Shown: positions 47,708-61,056, counted from the first letter of the stretch. The stretch: DNA of 64,000 nt from Cryptomeria japonica (GCF_030272615.1 NC_081406.1:140832361-140896360); one strand, 5' to 3'. Notes: a model not told the origin generated them from the letters alone. A program made the numbers and translations.

Positions 47708-48598
47708 ATGATGAAGAGGGAAGGTCCAAAGTTTAATAGAGAAAACTTCAGTATATGGAAAGACAGAATGAAGATATTCATCAGAAGCATGGGTGCTCAA
47801 CACTAGAGCTATGTTGAGATTGCCTATGTTTCCCCTACCAGTACTCTCACTGATGATCAAAAGAGAGAAATATAGGAGAATGGGCAAGTCATGGAAGCCC
47901 TAATTAGTATTTTATCTGACATTGAGCTCATTGATGTCCAAGATAAGGTAAATCCCAAAGAGGTATGGGATACTCTTGGAAATATCTATGGCGATGATGA
48001 GCATGTAAAACAAGCTAAGGAAGAAAGCCTTAGAGGGAAGTTTGAAGACATGTGGATGGTTGAAGGTGAGACCATTCAACAATATGGTATAAGAATTAAA
48101 ACTATTGTTGGAGATATCAAGAGTGCAGGTGGTAAAATAGAAGATTCCACTATGGTAAGCAAAGTCCTGAGATCCCTATTGCCGGTCTATGCAATAAGGG
48201 TTGCTGCTATTCAGGAGCTGAGATCAATAGACAAGACTAAGGTATCCCTAGACTCTATCATTGCAAGGTTAACAACTTATGAGCTAAATAGTTTTGATGG
48301 TTGTGTTCAAAAGACAAAATTAGTTTTTAAAGCTTTTGTTGTACCATTCAGAAAAGGAAAAGAAGCAAGCACCAGTGCTGAAACTAGACAAGGAAAAGTA
48401 ATGGATGATGAGGAATTTCTAATGGAGTTCGAAGCTCTTCTTGCAAGGAAACTTCCTAAAGGAACTGGTAAATACAAAGGTAAGCTTCCTCTGAAATGTT
48501 TTTCTTGCAACCGGATAGGACACATTTCTATGAATTGTCCTAATGGTGATAACAAGGACAAACTGGAAAGGTTCAAGAAATTCAAAGGAGGAAACTAG
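47708..48598 (+). pseudogene. Copia C gag
   Basis: ATG 47708 opens FNRENFSIWKDRMKIF, the copia gag start. Stops at 47804 and 47873 (both TAG) interrupt it. From 47891 the frame gives EVWDTLGNIYG, ESLRGKFEDM and ARLTTYEL, typical of the UBN2-like gag core. An intact zinc knuckle CFSCNRIGHISMNC lies at 48497-48538. TAG at 48596-48598 ends this piece, and the frame then continues in phase toward protease. Confidence 0.88.
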
Positions 48599-51500
48599 AG
48601 AAACTATTTTGTGGTAGTTGATGAAGGTTTCATAGATGAGGAATCAGAGGATGAAGAAAATGAAGACATTGTGTTTGTTGCTATCAAGGAAGATGTGTTA
48701 GACAAGAAGGCTCTTGTCTCCTAATTTGATAATTCCAATGAGTGGATCATTGATAGTGGTTGTTCTCACAATATGACTAGTGACCGAAGCAAGTTTCTAT
48801 CCTTGGAAGAATATGATGGTGGTGTGGTTTGCTTTGGAAATGATGCACCATGCATGGTCAAAGGCAGAGGGTCCATCTCTCTAAATAGAAAGAGTAGTGC
48901 TAACAATGTATATTGGGTTGATGGTCTCAGACACAACCTTCTTAGTGTTGCCCAGCTGAATGAGAGTGGTCTCACTCTGGAATATGCAGAATCAAAGGAA
49001 AGAATGGTGAACTAGTGGCCACTGGCATGTAGACCAAAGGTAACTTATTTCAGCTGAATGCAAATATAAGTACATGTCTGATGACTAAATTTGATGATAG
49101 TTGGATATGGCATAGGAGACTCTATCAAGTAAACTTTGACAACATTGTGAAGGCCAGTAAGATCAATGCAATTAGAGGGTTCTCAGTGCTAAGAAAACTA
49201 GATAATACCTTGTGTAGAGAATGTCAATTGGGGAAAATGTCTTCCTCAACCTTTAAAGGTAAACCTTTCACTGTTGACAATTTGCTTGATCTTGTGCATA
49301 CTGACTTGTGTGGTCCTATGAAGACTAGAAGTTTGCAGGGTGATAGGTACTTCATGATTCTCACTGATGACTGCTCAAGAATGATGTGGGTCACATTCTT
49401 GAAAGATAAGTCTGAAGCTTTTGGGAAGTTCAAAGCCTTCAGAGCATTAGTGGAGAAGGAAAGAGGCAAAAGGATCAAGTGCCTAAGATCTAATCAAGGA
49501 GGGGAATTCACTTTAGGTAAATTCAACAAATACTGTGAAGAACATGGCATCAAGAGGCAACTATCTGCTCCCCGAACTCCATAGCATAATGGCCTAGCAG
49601 AGAGGAATAACCGAACTATGGTTGAAGCAGCTAGAACCATGTTGATTCAAGGAAAGGTAGCTCACACCTTTTGGAGAGAAGCAGTGAGCATTGCAGTCTA
49701 TACAATGAACCGAGTACTCATCAAGAAAGGTAAGGATAAAACACCTTTTGAGTATTGGACCGGTAAGACACCTATTGTTAGCTACTTTAGAGTGTTTGGT
49801 AGCAAATGTTACATCAAGAGGAGTGAACACTAGAGTAAATTTGATGCAAAATGTGATGAGGGAATATTCCTAGGATATTCTACCAAGAGCAAAGCTCTCA
49901 AGTGTTTTAATAACAGGACTCAGAGAATTATGGAAAGTATCAATGTAAGAGTTGATGAAAGATCTGAGAAAACTAAGGAAATCGGCAGTGAGCAAGCGAT
50001 AACTGAACCAGCTGTAACCTTTTGGGAACCGGTTGTCAGTCAACCAAGTACCAGCAACAGTGTTCCTACACCAGCAGATGCAGATGCTGATATTGATGGA
50101 GATGAGGATGAAGAAGAAAAGCAAGAGGAATCTGTTAAGACCATTCCTTGGTATGTCAAGCTAAATCATGATCCTAAGCAAATCATAAGAGATAAGGATG
50201 TTGGAATTCTTACAAGAAGAAGAGTCAGAGAGAGCTCATGTTTGATCTCTGAATTTGAGCCTAAGTCATTCAAAGAGGCACATAAAGATGAAGATTGGAT
50301 CAAGGAAATGGAAGAGGAACTTGACCAGATAGAGAAAAATGGTACATGGTCCTTGGTATCCAGACCAGAGCATAAAAATGTCATTGGTACCAAATGGGTT
50401 TATAGAAACAAGTTGAATGAAGATGGCATGGTGATTAGAAACAAAGCTAGACTGGTGTGTAAAGGATATGCCCAAGAAGAAGGAGAAGACTATGGAGAAA
50501 CCTTTGCTCCTGTGGCCAGATTGGAAGGAGTTCATATGCTTCTTGCATATCCTGCCTTTAAAGGATTCAAAGTATATCAAATGGATGTAAAATCTACATT
50601 CCTAAATGGTGTACTTGAAGAGGAGGTGTATATAGAGCAACCAAATGGGTTTTCCCTATTAGAAGACAATGACATGGTGTGTAGGCTACATAAAACCCTA
50701 TATGGTCTAAAGAAGGCACATAGAGCATGGTATGAGCCTCTACACTCTCACCTTCTACAAATTGGATTTGAGAGAACAAGTGAAGATAGTAATATCTACT
50801 TGAAAACAGAAGGAGATCAGATTTTGATCTGTGAAGTATTTGTTGATGACATTATCTCTGGTGGAGATGACAAGATGATTCATGAGTTTGTAGATGAGAT
50901 GAAGAAGGAGTTTGAGATGTCACTCATAGGGGAGATTAAGTTCTTTATTGGACTGCAGATTCAACAGTTGAAAGATGGAATCTTTATCACTCAGTCCAAG
51001 TATGTCAAAGAGGTGTTGAAGACCTTTGGAATGGAGGATAGTAAACTGGTTGGTACACCGATGGTGACCAGTTGTAAACTATCCAAAGAAGATGACTCAA
51101 CATTGGTTGATGAAAAGGAATATCGATCAATGATTGGTAAGTTGCATTATGTAGTGCACAACAGACTAGATATTGCACATGTAGCAGGCATTACTGCAAG
51201 GTTCCAGAAGAGTCCAAGAGAATCCCACTTGGTTGCAGTCAAGCGGATTCTTAGGTATCTAAAGGGAACAGTTGACTATGGATTGTGGTACCCATATAGC
51301 AATGATTTCAACCTGAAAGTGTTTACAGAGGTTGATTGGGTAGGTAATGTGGATGACCATATGAGCACAACCGATGGTGCATTCTTTCTTAGTGGTAGAC
51401 TAGTCTCATGGATGAGTAAGAAGAAGAGTTGTATCTCTCAGTCTACAATGAAAGTGAAGTATGATGCAGCTTTCATGAAATGCACTCAGAAAATCTGGAT

Positions 51501-51792
51501 GAAGCATGTATTAAATGGCTTCAAAGTTCCTATATCTGAACCAGTAAGCATATTCTGTGATAACACAAGTGCTATCAATATTTCAAAGAATCCAGTTTTA
51601 CATTCTAGAACCAAGCACTTTGAGCTTAAATATCATTTCTTGAGGGAAAAGGTTCAGAACAAAGAGATTGCATTGGAACATGTTTCTAGTAAGGAGTAGT
51701 TAGTAGACATATTCACCAAGCCTCTCCCAAAGACTACATTTATGTATTTAAGAGGTGAATTAGGGGTTTTGCCCCTTCAGGAGGTGAACTAA
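48599..51792 (+). pseudogene. Copia C pol: protease, integrase, RT, RNase H
   Basis: Protease has WIIDSGCSHNMT (Asp codon 48752). A shift from frame 2 to frame 1 occurs near 49016. Then come the pre-integrase block (WIWHRRLYQ), integrase (LVHTDLCGP; SNQGGEF, where SDNGGEF is usual, so the second catalytic Asp is Asn at 49492; then RNNRTMVEAARTML), RT ([30 protein letters not shown]) and RNase H ([36 protein letters not shown]). Stops lie at 48722, 49013, 49033, 49582, 49831 and 51697; the frame resumes after the last (VDIFTKPLP) and ends with TAA at 51790-51792. The order PR-IN-RT-RH defines copia. Confidence 0.92.
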
Positions 51793-52034
51793 AAGAATTA
51801 TCTCCACATCAGTCAGGTATTATAGTAGTCATTTCCTTTTGGACTGATGTGTTGAAGGATGCTACTCCTTAGGGGGAGTAGCATAATGGAACAGGGAAGC
51901 TTGTGCCTCCACTTTGGCATTGTTGTCAAAGGGGGAGAAGATATGAAGCGAAGAAGATATCTACAACAATTGGGGGAGAAGATGTGAAGCAGAGAGATAT
52001 CTTTGTATATTGCCATCAATGCCAAAGGGGAGAT
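51793..52034 (+). other. Copia C 3' non-coding segment with polypurine tract
   Basis: It contains AGGGGGAGTAGC and AAAGGGGGAGAAG blocks and ends in AAAGGGGAGAT (52024-52034) before the 3' LTR. It probably primes plus-strand DNA synthesis. Confidence 0.75.
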
Positions 52035-52968
52035 TGTTGGCATTATGTGAACCGGTATGAGAACTGGTATGTGGACATAATGACATTGTATGTTGTCATT
52101 GATGTCAATATGATGAAGAGATGAAGAACTAGTATAACACTATGAACCGACATTCACTGTGAACTGGCATTTGTGCCAAAGTGAAGCAGGGTGTTTGTTT
52201 AAAGATGAACTGGCACATGGAAGTAGTGTGTGACTACCAGTTGGTGGTCTCAACTTCACGGTTTCCAGTTTGAGTGCTTCAAGCCTGTGTGGCTCAACTG
52301 GTGACTTTCTATGATGAGTTAGCATGGTTACAACAAACATATTGTGTTTCCACATAAGCTTTGTGCGCGTGAAGGATCTTGCATGAGGGAGATTGTTCCT
52401 ATCTACCTTGGGAATGTGCAAAGTCCGTAAAATGGTGATAACATGTGATGGGTTATCAACTGCCATGAAATCAATGGAAAACAAACAATGGAGAATGTCT
52501 TGAGATTGGATCAAGACTGTTGCATTTAATGTTGTATGCTCAATGGTCAGGATTGAACCATTTGAATTCCTTAACCTAACAGGTTTAGGGTTTAGGGTTT
52601 ATGCTACTGACCAGTTTGTTGTTCTATAAGGTCGATGTTGTGATTCTTCTAGAGGTTGTTGGTAAAAGTTGTGTGTGTGTATCCAAGAGAAGAGATACGT
52701 GATTCTTGCCAGACCAAAGGAGAGAAGTCATATCTGCAGAGTGTAAGTGCAGAAGGTGAAGAGGAGCTTAAGTGGATCTACATTAGCATCTAGTGTTATT
52801 ATCAGGTCATTGATATACCTATTGATCTTTAACCACCTCAACAGTTGTGAAATCCCCTAACAGGGTAGCCTTAACCGGCTTGTTGAAAATCCTTTTAACT
52901 AGAGGCTACTGAGTCATTGATATCCTTTAGCTATTGAGTTCTTGAAATCCTTTAACAAGGTAACCTTT
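52035..52968 (+). repeat. 3' LTR of copia C, first part
   Basis: It matches 46111 onward up to the CCTTT at 52964-52968, where Tat-D begins. A 22-base stretch present in the 5' copy near 46292 is missing here. The telomere-like block recurs at 52583-52600. Confidence 0.93.
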
Positions 52969-54305
52969 TGTAAATAGGAATTCGGAAATCATCAAAGTAA
53001 ATAGCAAATTAGTCTAGCTCAATCATGAAAACTAGAATGCAATGATAACAAAACCTACAAACATTCAATAGAGATATCGAAATGAAACATTCAATTCAAA
53101 TGCAAACCATCACAACTGCGGATGTCTCCTCCATGATTCTCCATTGTCCTTCTTTCTCCTTCAAATTGCTTTGTTTTGTGGATCTCACCTTCAAGTGCAT
53201 AAGTATAGTATGAAAGCAAGATTGACGAGATGACAACATAAAGGTACTAGAAGCGTGATTGATTCGGCCCTTTGATTGAAGAAATTCATCCAATTTATAG
53301 ATAAATCAGAGAGAAGACAAGATTAGCATGACATTGATATTAGAGGCAATTGATTTCAAAAATGGCACAATTGAGTGGAAAGAAGAAGGTTATGACACCT
53401 TCTATGTCATGAAGTATGACATATTGCCAATGCAAAGGTTAGAGGACTAGAATCTTATGACATCTTGCTATGCCAATAGTATGATGCATGAGAAATTCAT
53501 GCTTCCACCGAAGCACAAAAATAGGGAGAGACTAGAGAGAAATTAATTAGGTGGAAATTGAATTTGACAAATTAGAAAATTAGGTGGAAATTAATGAATT
53601 GGAAATTAGGAAATTAGAAAATTAGGTTAGAAATGATGACTTGGAAACTAGGAAATTGATGAAAATTAGGTAAATTAATTAATAATTTTTCATTCATTAA
53701 TTAATTTACAAAAATAGGAGGAATTAATTAGCCAATTAAATAAATATTTAATTGTGACAAGAAGACTTAGGATAGATAAATAAATTATTAATCCTAGAGG
53801 GAAAATGACAAACAAGATTAAATGAATAAATCATAAAACCTTAGAAGATGAATTAGAAATGCAAGGATGACAATTAGGTCTTGACAAAAGATAATTGATG
53901 TAGATTCGATTTGATCATGATTTTGACTTGATAAATGATTTGATTGATAAACAATTGAGATTGGTTGACAAATTGACCAATATTGATAAAGAGACCAAAT
54001 TGATATGCGCCAATTGACATGATTGAAGAGGACAAGGATCGATGACAAATCGATTGCAAAATTGACGAGATTGACTAGAGGACAAGGATCGACCAAAATC
54101 ATGATTGAAGATTGTTATCGACAAGACCAAATTTGAAATTGAGATAAATGAAGAATGCAAAAGAAGGACTCAATGATCACAAATGATAAAGACCAAGTGC
54201 GCAACATAGAAGAAATGTTAATGCGACCCAAGAACCCTAAAATAAGGCAATGCGCAAATGTTAAAGTATGACTCCACAAGCGTTGACCATTTTTAGACGT
54301 CTACA
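52969..54305 (-). repeat. 3' LTR of Tat-D
   Basis: On the plus strand it runs TGTAAATAGG...GACGTCTACA; in element sense it starts TGTAGACGTC. A TATA (53292-53299, minus) places the transcript start near 53265. Small open frames inside it (for example 53096-53293) are not genes. Confidence 0.95.
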
Positions 54306-56010
54306 TTTTGTCCCTTTTTGAGACAATGCGATTTCAAGCATTGTTTCAAAGAACACTAATGAAAATGCCCTAGACAATAACAATGACATATGCATGCCCC
54401 CTCGATGAATTGGCCAGAAAAATCTAGAAAAAAGGCCAAGTGATCGATAAGAATGATAGAAGACAATAGGCTCGAACGGACTGCCAAGACTGATGGAAGA
54501 AATGTTAGTAAGAAGAAATTAGACAGAGGATAGTTAGAGATGAAGGAAAAATTGCTTTTACAAATGCACATAAGTAGGTGAGAACCTTTATTTAATGTAG
54601 CAAAGCGGATGCAGAGCATCATGGCATTGAAGGCTAGAGCTAAAATGCAACCCCTTTTGAAAAAGACAGACACATCGCACACAAGGAATGAGTGAAGCAT
54701 CCTAGGGTGCATACATCAAGGGTCGAGGTATGTGCGGCGTTCACAAAGTGAACGTACTTATCACATACACCCAATGATATAGTTGCCCTAGTTTGTGACA
54801 AACATTCCACAAACAACAAACACAACAAAGAAAAGAAAAAGAGACATGATCCATCCCGGTCACTCTAAATCACTCAGTGACATAATCGAGCAACATAGGA
54901 ACATGATTGAAGATAAATCAATAAATGATAAGACTCACGAATTCCAACAAGTCAAACAAACATCTTGATCTTCATTGTCAAAAGTTGAAAGTGTTGATAG
55001 GACGATCATGTTGTCTAGTTTTAGGGAATGTGGTACCCCATCTAAGATAGGACACAGTCTAGTTTCGAGTATACCACACCCTGTATAAGACCCATGATAG
55101 TAGTGACAAAGTCAAATGATACTGATGTTGATCAATTTGAATGTCTAGTTTGATTGAAAAGTTCATCTGTTAATGCATGATTTGAGTTAAAGCGCAGTGT
55201 TTGAAGTGAGTGTCATTGGAGGTATGCTTAGCGATCTGTCTATGCACAAAGGGATCATTTATTGCAAAATGCTTGTTTTTGGATTTTAATGTTTTTAAAT
55301 TTTTTGTTCATTTTTTTAGGACTTTATTTGACTTTTTACGGATTTATTTTAGGACATTTTTTTATTTTTTTGGATTTTTTTTAGGACTTTATTTGATTTT
55401 TTTGGATTTTTTCAGGACATTATTTGATTTTTTTGTAATTTTTTCAAGACATTATTTGATTTTTTTGTAATTTTTTTCAAGACATTATTTGATTTTTTTG
55501 GATTTTTTCAGGACATTTTTCAATTCAAAAATTCCAATGATTGATCATGACAAGGGACACGCATCCAATGCACATCGGAAAGACATATATAGAGACTAGG
55601 ACCGAAACATATGCACAAGAAACCGGAGTATGCAAGACAATGATGTTGACCAATCACAGGCCTGGAATAGAACATTGGGTCAAGACAAGGATAGACGTGA
55701 TAAACCTACAGAGAGAAAGCATAGCTAGATGTCATGATAGATGATGGAGCAATGATCTTTTTACACATGGCGCTTGTTTGCTAGGTTTTCACCATGGTAC
55801 TTGCCCAAAGCGCCTGTTTGCGAGGTTTTCACTAGAGGGCGAATCATTTTTCTTTACTTTTTGTTCTTTTTCTTTCTTTTTTTTTTTTTGTATTTTTTTG
55901 AGCTTTTTGATTTTTTTGCATTTTTTTGGGATCATATTTGAAGAACTACTGATAGAAAATTATGCCCAATACTTGTGAAAGTGCATACTATTGACTGGAT
56001 CTGACAAAGG
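54306..56010 (-). other. Tat-D 3' spacer with polypurine tract and T-rich repeat
   Basis: The tract (minus strand AAAAAGGGACAAAA, 54306-54319) adjoins the LTR. A T-rich tandem repeat lies at about 55290-55520, and a tandem pair of GGTTTTCAC phrases at 55784-55832. Neither strand has a PMD-like frame, unlike the matching part of Tat-1. Confidence 0.65.
55290..55520. repeat. T-rich tandem repeat, about 35 bp unit
   Basis: The phrase GACATTATTTGATTTTTTTG recurs with small changes (from about 55375 on at steps of some 35-40 bp). It generates a false Phe/Leu-rich open frame on the plus strand. Confidence 0.75.
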
Positions 56011-57400
56011 TTAACCTTCTAGGGTGGCAAGCTGATATGCCCCCGAGCCATAGGCTGCAGTAACTATGAAAGGCCCAACCCAATTAGGTTCAAACTTTCA
56101 TTTGATGATGTCAGTAGATTGTGCATTCTTAGGGTTTGCCTTTAAAACCAGATCTCCCACTTCTAAGTGTCACCCTTTGACCTTCTTATTATAAGAGCGA
56201 CGGAGACGGTTTTGATATGCTTGCAAATGTGTCAGGGTTGTCTAATGTTTCTCATCTAACATCTCAAGCTGATGCAACCGAGAGACTCTGTGCATCTCAT
56301 CATCAATCAGATGTTGCAAGGAAACATGCAAAGAAGGAATCTCCACTTCCAAGGGTAAAATGGCTTCCACACCATATACCAAAGAATAAGGTGTCGTGCC
56401 AGTAGGTGTGCGGATAGAAGTGCGATAAGCCCATAGTGTTGGATTCAACTGTACATGCCAATCTCGACTAGCGTCATTGACAACCTTTTTAAGGATCTTG
56501 ATAATGGTTTTATTTGATGCTTCGGCTTGACCATTACCCTATGGATAGTATGGACTGGAAAAATGGTTTTGGATGTGAAACTTTTCACAGAGTTCCTTGA
56601 CATCTTTGTTCTTGAATGGATAGCCATTATCTATGACTATAGCAAGGGGAACCCCATATCGACATATGATATAGTTCAAAAGGAATTTTAAAATTTGTAC
56701 ACCAGTGATATAAGTCATGGGGATAGCCTTGATCCATTTTGTAAAATACTCTGTGGCTGTAATGATAAACTTGTGTCCATTTGCAGATGTTGGGTGAATC
56801 TTGCCAATAAGATCCAATCCCCATTGAGAAAAGGGCCATGGAGATATGACAGAATGAAGCTCTTGGGCTGGTGCATGAATGTAATTTCCATGGATTTGGC
56901 ATTTGTAGCACTTCTTGACAAAATAATGAACATCCTTTTCCAGAGTAGGCTAATAATACCCAGCATGAATCAACTTTTTGGCTAAGCTCAGACCATTGAA
57001 ATGGCCCCCACATATACCATCATGAAACTCGTGTAAAGCCATTTGTGCTTCATCAGAATCCAAACACCTGAGGAGGGTATGGTCAAAGGAACGACGGTAA
57101 AGGGTGTCAACAATGATGACATATTTGGCTATCTATCGGATGAAGGCTCAGCATTGTTTAGCGGAAAGGTTAGGTGGTAAAGTTTGGGATTTCAAATATT
57201 GATAGACGTCATTGTACCACAGGGAGTTAGGACCAACAAGAACACACATCACATCCATTGTCGGAATTTCAAAAGAAGGGACAAGCAGCTGTTCGACCAA
57301 GAATTCACATTTGTCCATATTGTGGGGCATATTTAACATGGAAGCAATCGTAGCCATTGCATCTGCTGACTTGTTTTGCATTCTTGGAACTTGATTGAAA
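56011..57400 (-). pseudogene. Tat-D integrase with the tail of the archaeal RNase H
   Basis: From about 57400 the minus strand reads QNKSADAMATIASMLN, matching NNKAADAMATIASLLQ in Tat-1. Then follow the zinc site (CYKCQIHGNYIH), GLDLIGKIHP, VIDNGYPFKN and GNGQAEASNKTI, so all three catalytic positions are present. The C-terminal WVGPFIVTAAYGSGAYQL ends at TAA 56013-56011. Stops (such as TAG just before GNGQAEAS near 56539) and shifts break it. Confidence 0.88.
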
Positions 57401-58861
57401 TGGATAGCTGTAAATATTGCAATTGAGGGTGTTGTTGATATTGCACAGGCGTCAATTGTGGTTGTGAAGTATGATAGCTTGTTTGTCTTGGCACATATTG
57501 AGGCACATGTTGTTGTTGATGCTGACGAATCAAAATTTGTTGACTTTGTGCCAATTGTTGTTGTCGAGGTGTAAATCCCATCATTTGCAAAAAACTTTGT
57601 TTGGGAGGTTTTTGTTGTTTCTCCTTTAGATGGGGTATGGCACTTGCATTAACTTGTTGTGTTGTTTGTCCAATCCATTGTTGTGGTTGCAAGTTTGCAT
57701 TAACTTGTAACAGTGCAGAGGGTGCTGCAACTTGTTGTCGAATACAATATTGTTGCTGTTGTGCATTGTTTGTTTGCACATTCGATTGTACCTTTTGTGT
57801 ATTACTCAATTGTTGCAACATTTGTTGTTGATGCAAATCATTATCTATAGCTCTTTGTGTCGCCATTATCGAAGGATCTATCACAATAGTTTGCATAGCC
57901 GGTACTTGAGTGTTTGGCAAATATATTGAGCTTAATGGGACATAGGAACTTTGCTGCATTGTGGAATTGTTTTGGACATTGGTGAGATCAGGCATTCCAG
58001 TCGTGAAGTTTTCTTGCATCTTAGATTTTGATCCAATTTTCTGCATGCAAGGAACCACTTCTTGTTGAGGGACAGCTGTCAATATTTGTGTGGTCCTCAT
58101 TTGATCTTGTGTTACAGGTGTTGTATTAAATAATGGATTATTTATTGTTTCAAACAGTGACTTTTGAGGAATAGTCACTATCAATGCCTTTGAAGCACAT
58201 TTACCCATCAAGGTTGGTTGAGTTTCTTATTGCACATTTTTTTCATTTGGATGCGGAGAGAAACTTAACAACTCACCGCCTTGTTGTTTTTGCACATTGA
58301 TTTGCTCACTTGTTATTTTTGCACATTGATTTGCTCACTTGAGGAGGTCACATTACTCATCATGTCAAGATATTTTTGTGGGAACATCTTAAAGACCTTT
58401 TTCAAGAATTTATCCATCTTTTTCATCATCTTAGGATCTTTAAGGAACATATCAACATCATCTAAAGCATCAGAATCTGATGAAGAATCTGGTAAAACAT
58501 TTGGATTTGTCTCCTATTGAATGCCTTGATCTGAACCAAATCCTTGTGAAAGAGTTTGTTCCTCATATAATGTTTGAGTTTGAATGTTATGTTGTAGGTT
58601 TGGTTGATTCCAATCAAAAGGTGCATTTCCTCTTGGTGTTGGTGGAACACTCCCATGTCCTGGTTTCATGGGTACAAATACTAGTTCATATAATGGAGGT
58701 GGTCCAAGTTGAACCATTCCATATGGTGGTAATGATGTGTTTGATGAACCTTCAATTTGTACTGTTTGACTAGTTTGAAACTATGAATTTGAGATGTTGT
58801 CAATGGGTTGATACGTTGGTTCGCCCATCTTTTTAGATTTTGACCTTGTTTCAACAGGCAT
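57400..58861 (-). pseudogene. Tat-D gag, N-terminal Gln-rich half, fused to pol remnant
   Basis: ATG 58861 starts MPVETRSKSKK, like gag of Tat-1. TAG stops at 58781-58783 and near 58511 interrupt it. The frame from 58211 is very rich in Gln (runs such as QQQQ) and runs directly into the RNase H tail near 57400. A segment of roughly 5 kb, compared with Tat-1, is gone at this junction. No zinc motif or capsid core is recognised. Confidence 0.75.
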
Positions 58862-61056
58862 GTCACTATGCAAATGCAATATTTTTGGAATTTTTCAAGG
58901 ATAATATATGATATGCAACTAAATGCAAACTAAATAGATGAAAATGCAATCTATAGCAAGAATGGAACCTATGTTTTTGGTTGTTTTCCAAGATTTTGAC
59001 AAACTTTTTGGAATTCAAATCTAAAAAGAGACCCTTAGGAAATTGAAATGATGTCTAGACCTCAAAGGACAAAAGGACCAAGTGACAAAAGGACAAAATG
59101 ACAATGTCTCCCCTATATGCTTGGATACTAAGCTAGGATTGACAAAAATGATATTGATGACAAAAAGACAAAAGTTTGATAAGGTCTAGACTTCCTAAAA
59201 ATGACTTAGGGTTTATAAAAAATTTGCAATTACTCAAGTATGACAAAACCTAGTTTAGACACTATATGCAAAGGGACAATTACTATGCAAATTACCCTAA
59301 TATGATAATGACTTCAACTTAATGAAGAGACATAGGGTATGCAAATGTGACCTTAATGTTATGAGGACAAGGATGCAAATGCAAATGTATGACAATGTCA
59401 ACCTAAGACAAAATCTAAGGTTGAATTATGAAATGGTATTACTCTAATGCAAGAGGACACATGCAAATGGATGACCCTTATTGATATACAAAGGATTATG
59501 ACCTAGGTGAAACCTAACCTTGGTACTTCACAATGACTTTGCAAAATGCAAACCTAGGAGGAACCTAAATCTAAGTGACATGAATGTTGAGACAAGATTT
59601 TGAAAAATGTTTGACAACCATGCTTGAAGGTTTTTGAACTTTGTTGAATGAAATACTCTTGTGTTTAACCTTGTTTTGAATCAATTTGTCTTGTTTTTGA
59701 AATGAGACACAACTCAACTTTTGACAAGCAAAGAGGATAAGATATTTCAACTTAGACTTAAGATGATCATGCTCATTCACATATTTCTTATGGTAGGTAA
59801 GGACAATAGGTACTTGAGAGGTAGACTCATTATGAGATTCAAGGAGAATACATAGATGCTTGACCCCATGGGCTCCCCTCCATGGCACTCACTTCTCAGG
59901 GCAGCCAAGCATCAGTCCCCATGGAAATCTCCCCATGGCAAACTTAGTATCTCTTCCAAGTATCCGAACTCTTCCTTCTCAAGCAACTAGAAGGATTTTT
60001 GGCCTCTAAATACAAGGTGTTTAATAAGGATTTCTATTAAGCACTACTCCTTGGTGTCACGCAAGCATGATTGATACATAAGTCCACCAAGATACCAAAC
60101 AAATGTAGTCGCGCAAGCACGATTTACACCATGAGGCCCTACTTAGATGTTGATATGAGAAAGAGTCCAAGGGTCATCACTTCCCAAGTAACTACAATTC
60201 CCACGTAACCCTTCCTTCAAAGCTTTCGCCCATCAGGTATTTATTTATAGTGAGTTAGAATGCCAAGGTACTCTAGCTATACTCACTTTGGGTCATCCCC
60301 TTCTCACGATTGTCACTTGCTTGCAAAAGAAAGCAAATGGTTGGGAAGGCAGGCCCTCTAAAGGTGACAAACAATCCAAAACATGAGAATGGTATCGAAG
60401 ATCTAGATTTTTGATCACCCTAAGAAGAATGAGAGCATACTCTCCTACTCCAATGTCAAACTCGACAATCAAAGCAAACACATGTTCATTCCATCCTACT
60501 TAGAAATCATACTAGGTGCCTAATTATGAATTACAAACACAAAGTTTAGTTGGAGTACAAGGCAACTTGCAAAATCACTAAGTTAGAAGTTTGATTTGTT
60601 TGGTCTTTGACTAGCAAACCTGCATAAGATTTGTTAGTACTTTCATTTTTGTCTTCGCCATGCGTAATGCCAAGGTGTTGCACAGAGGATCAGTACCAAA
60701 GAAAAACCAAAATGCAAAAACAAAATGCAAAACAAAGTAATTTGCAAGTAAAAACACTGATTTTTACCTCTGTTTCTGGCCTTACACAAGCACATAATGT
60801 CTTGACACAGGCGCAGAATGCATTGACATAGGCGCAAAATGCACCGACACAAGAACAGTTCCCTTTGACATAGGCATAGAATTCCTTGACACAAGCGCAA
60901 ATCCCTTGACACAGGCAAAAATTCCTCCTACATAGGTGCAGAAGTTCCCAGAAAACCCTGAATTGCCCTATTTCTTGGGTTTTTCACCTGCAAATCAGCT
61001 CAAAGGCACTCAAAACACAGTTAAGGGGTTAAATTTCACATCGGGTTCCCAAGAAA
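58862..61056 (-). other. Tat-D 5' leader and primer-site region
   Basis: A leader of about 2.2 kb has no convincing gene. After the 5' LTR end (61057), the minus strand reads TTTCT and then TGGGAACCCGATGTG (61051-61037). This begins with TGG as primer sites do, but I could not assign it to a tRNA. A 21-bp array lies at 60784-60945. Confidence 0.6.
60784..60945 (-). repeat. 21-bp tandem array in the Tat-D leader
   Basis: On the plus strand ACACAGGCGCA-like cores start at 60784, 60805, 60826, 60847, 60868, 60889, 60909 and 60930, so seven steps are 21, 21, 21, 21, 21, 20 and 21. On the minus (element) strand the unit reads TGCGCCTGTGTCAA. The 7-residue periodic open frame over it (60918-60643) is explained by the array. 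Confidence 0.85.

Noticed and set aside
55210-55470. Phe/Leu-rich frame that looks like a membrane protein
   Set aside because: It is a by-product of a T-rich tandem repeat in the Tat-D spacer.
60643-60918. Cys/Leu-rich 91-codon frame with 7-residue repeats
   Set aside because: Explained by the 21-bp array in the Tat-D leader; no evidence of translation.
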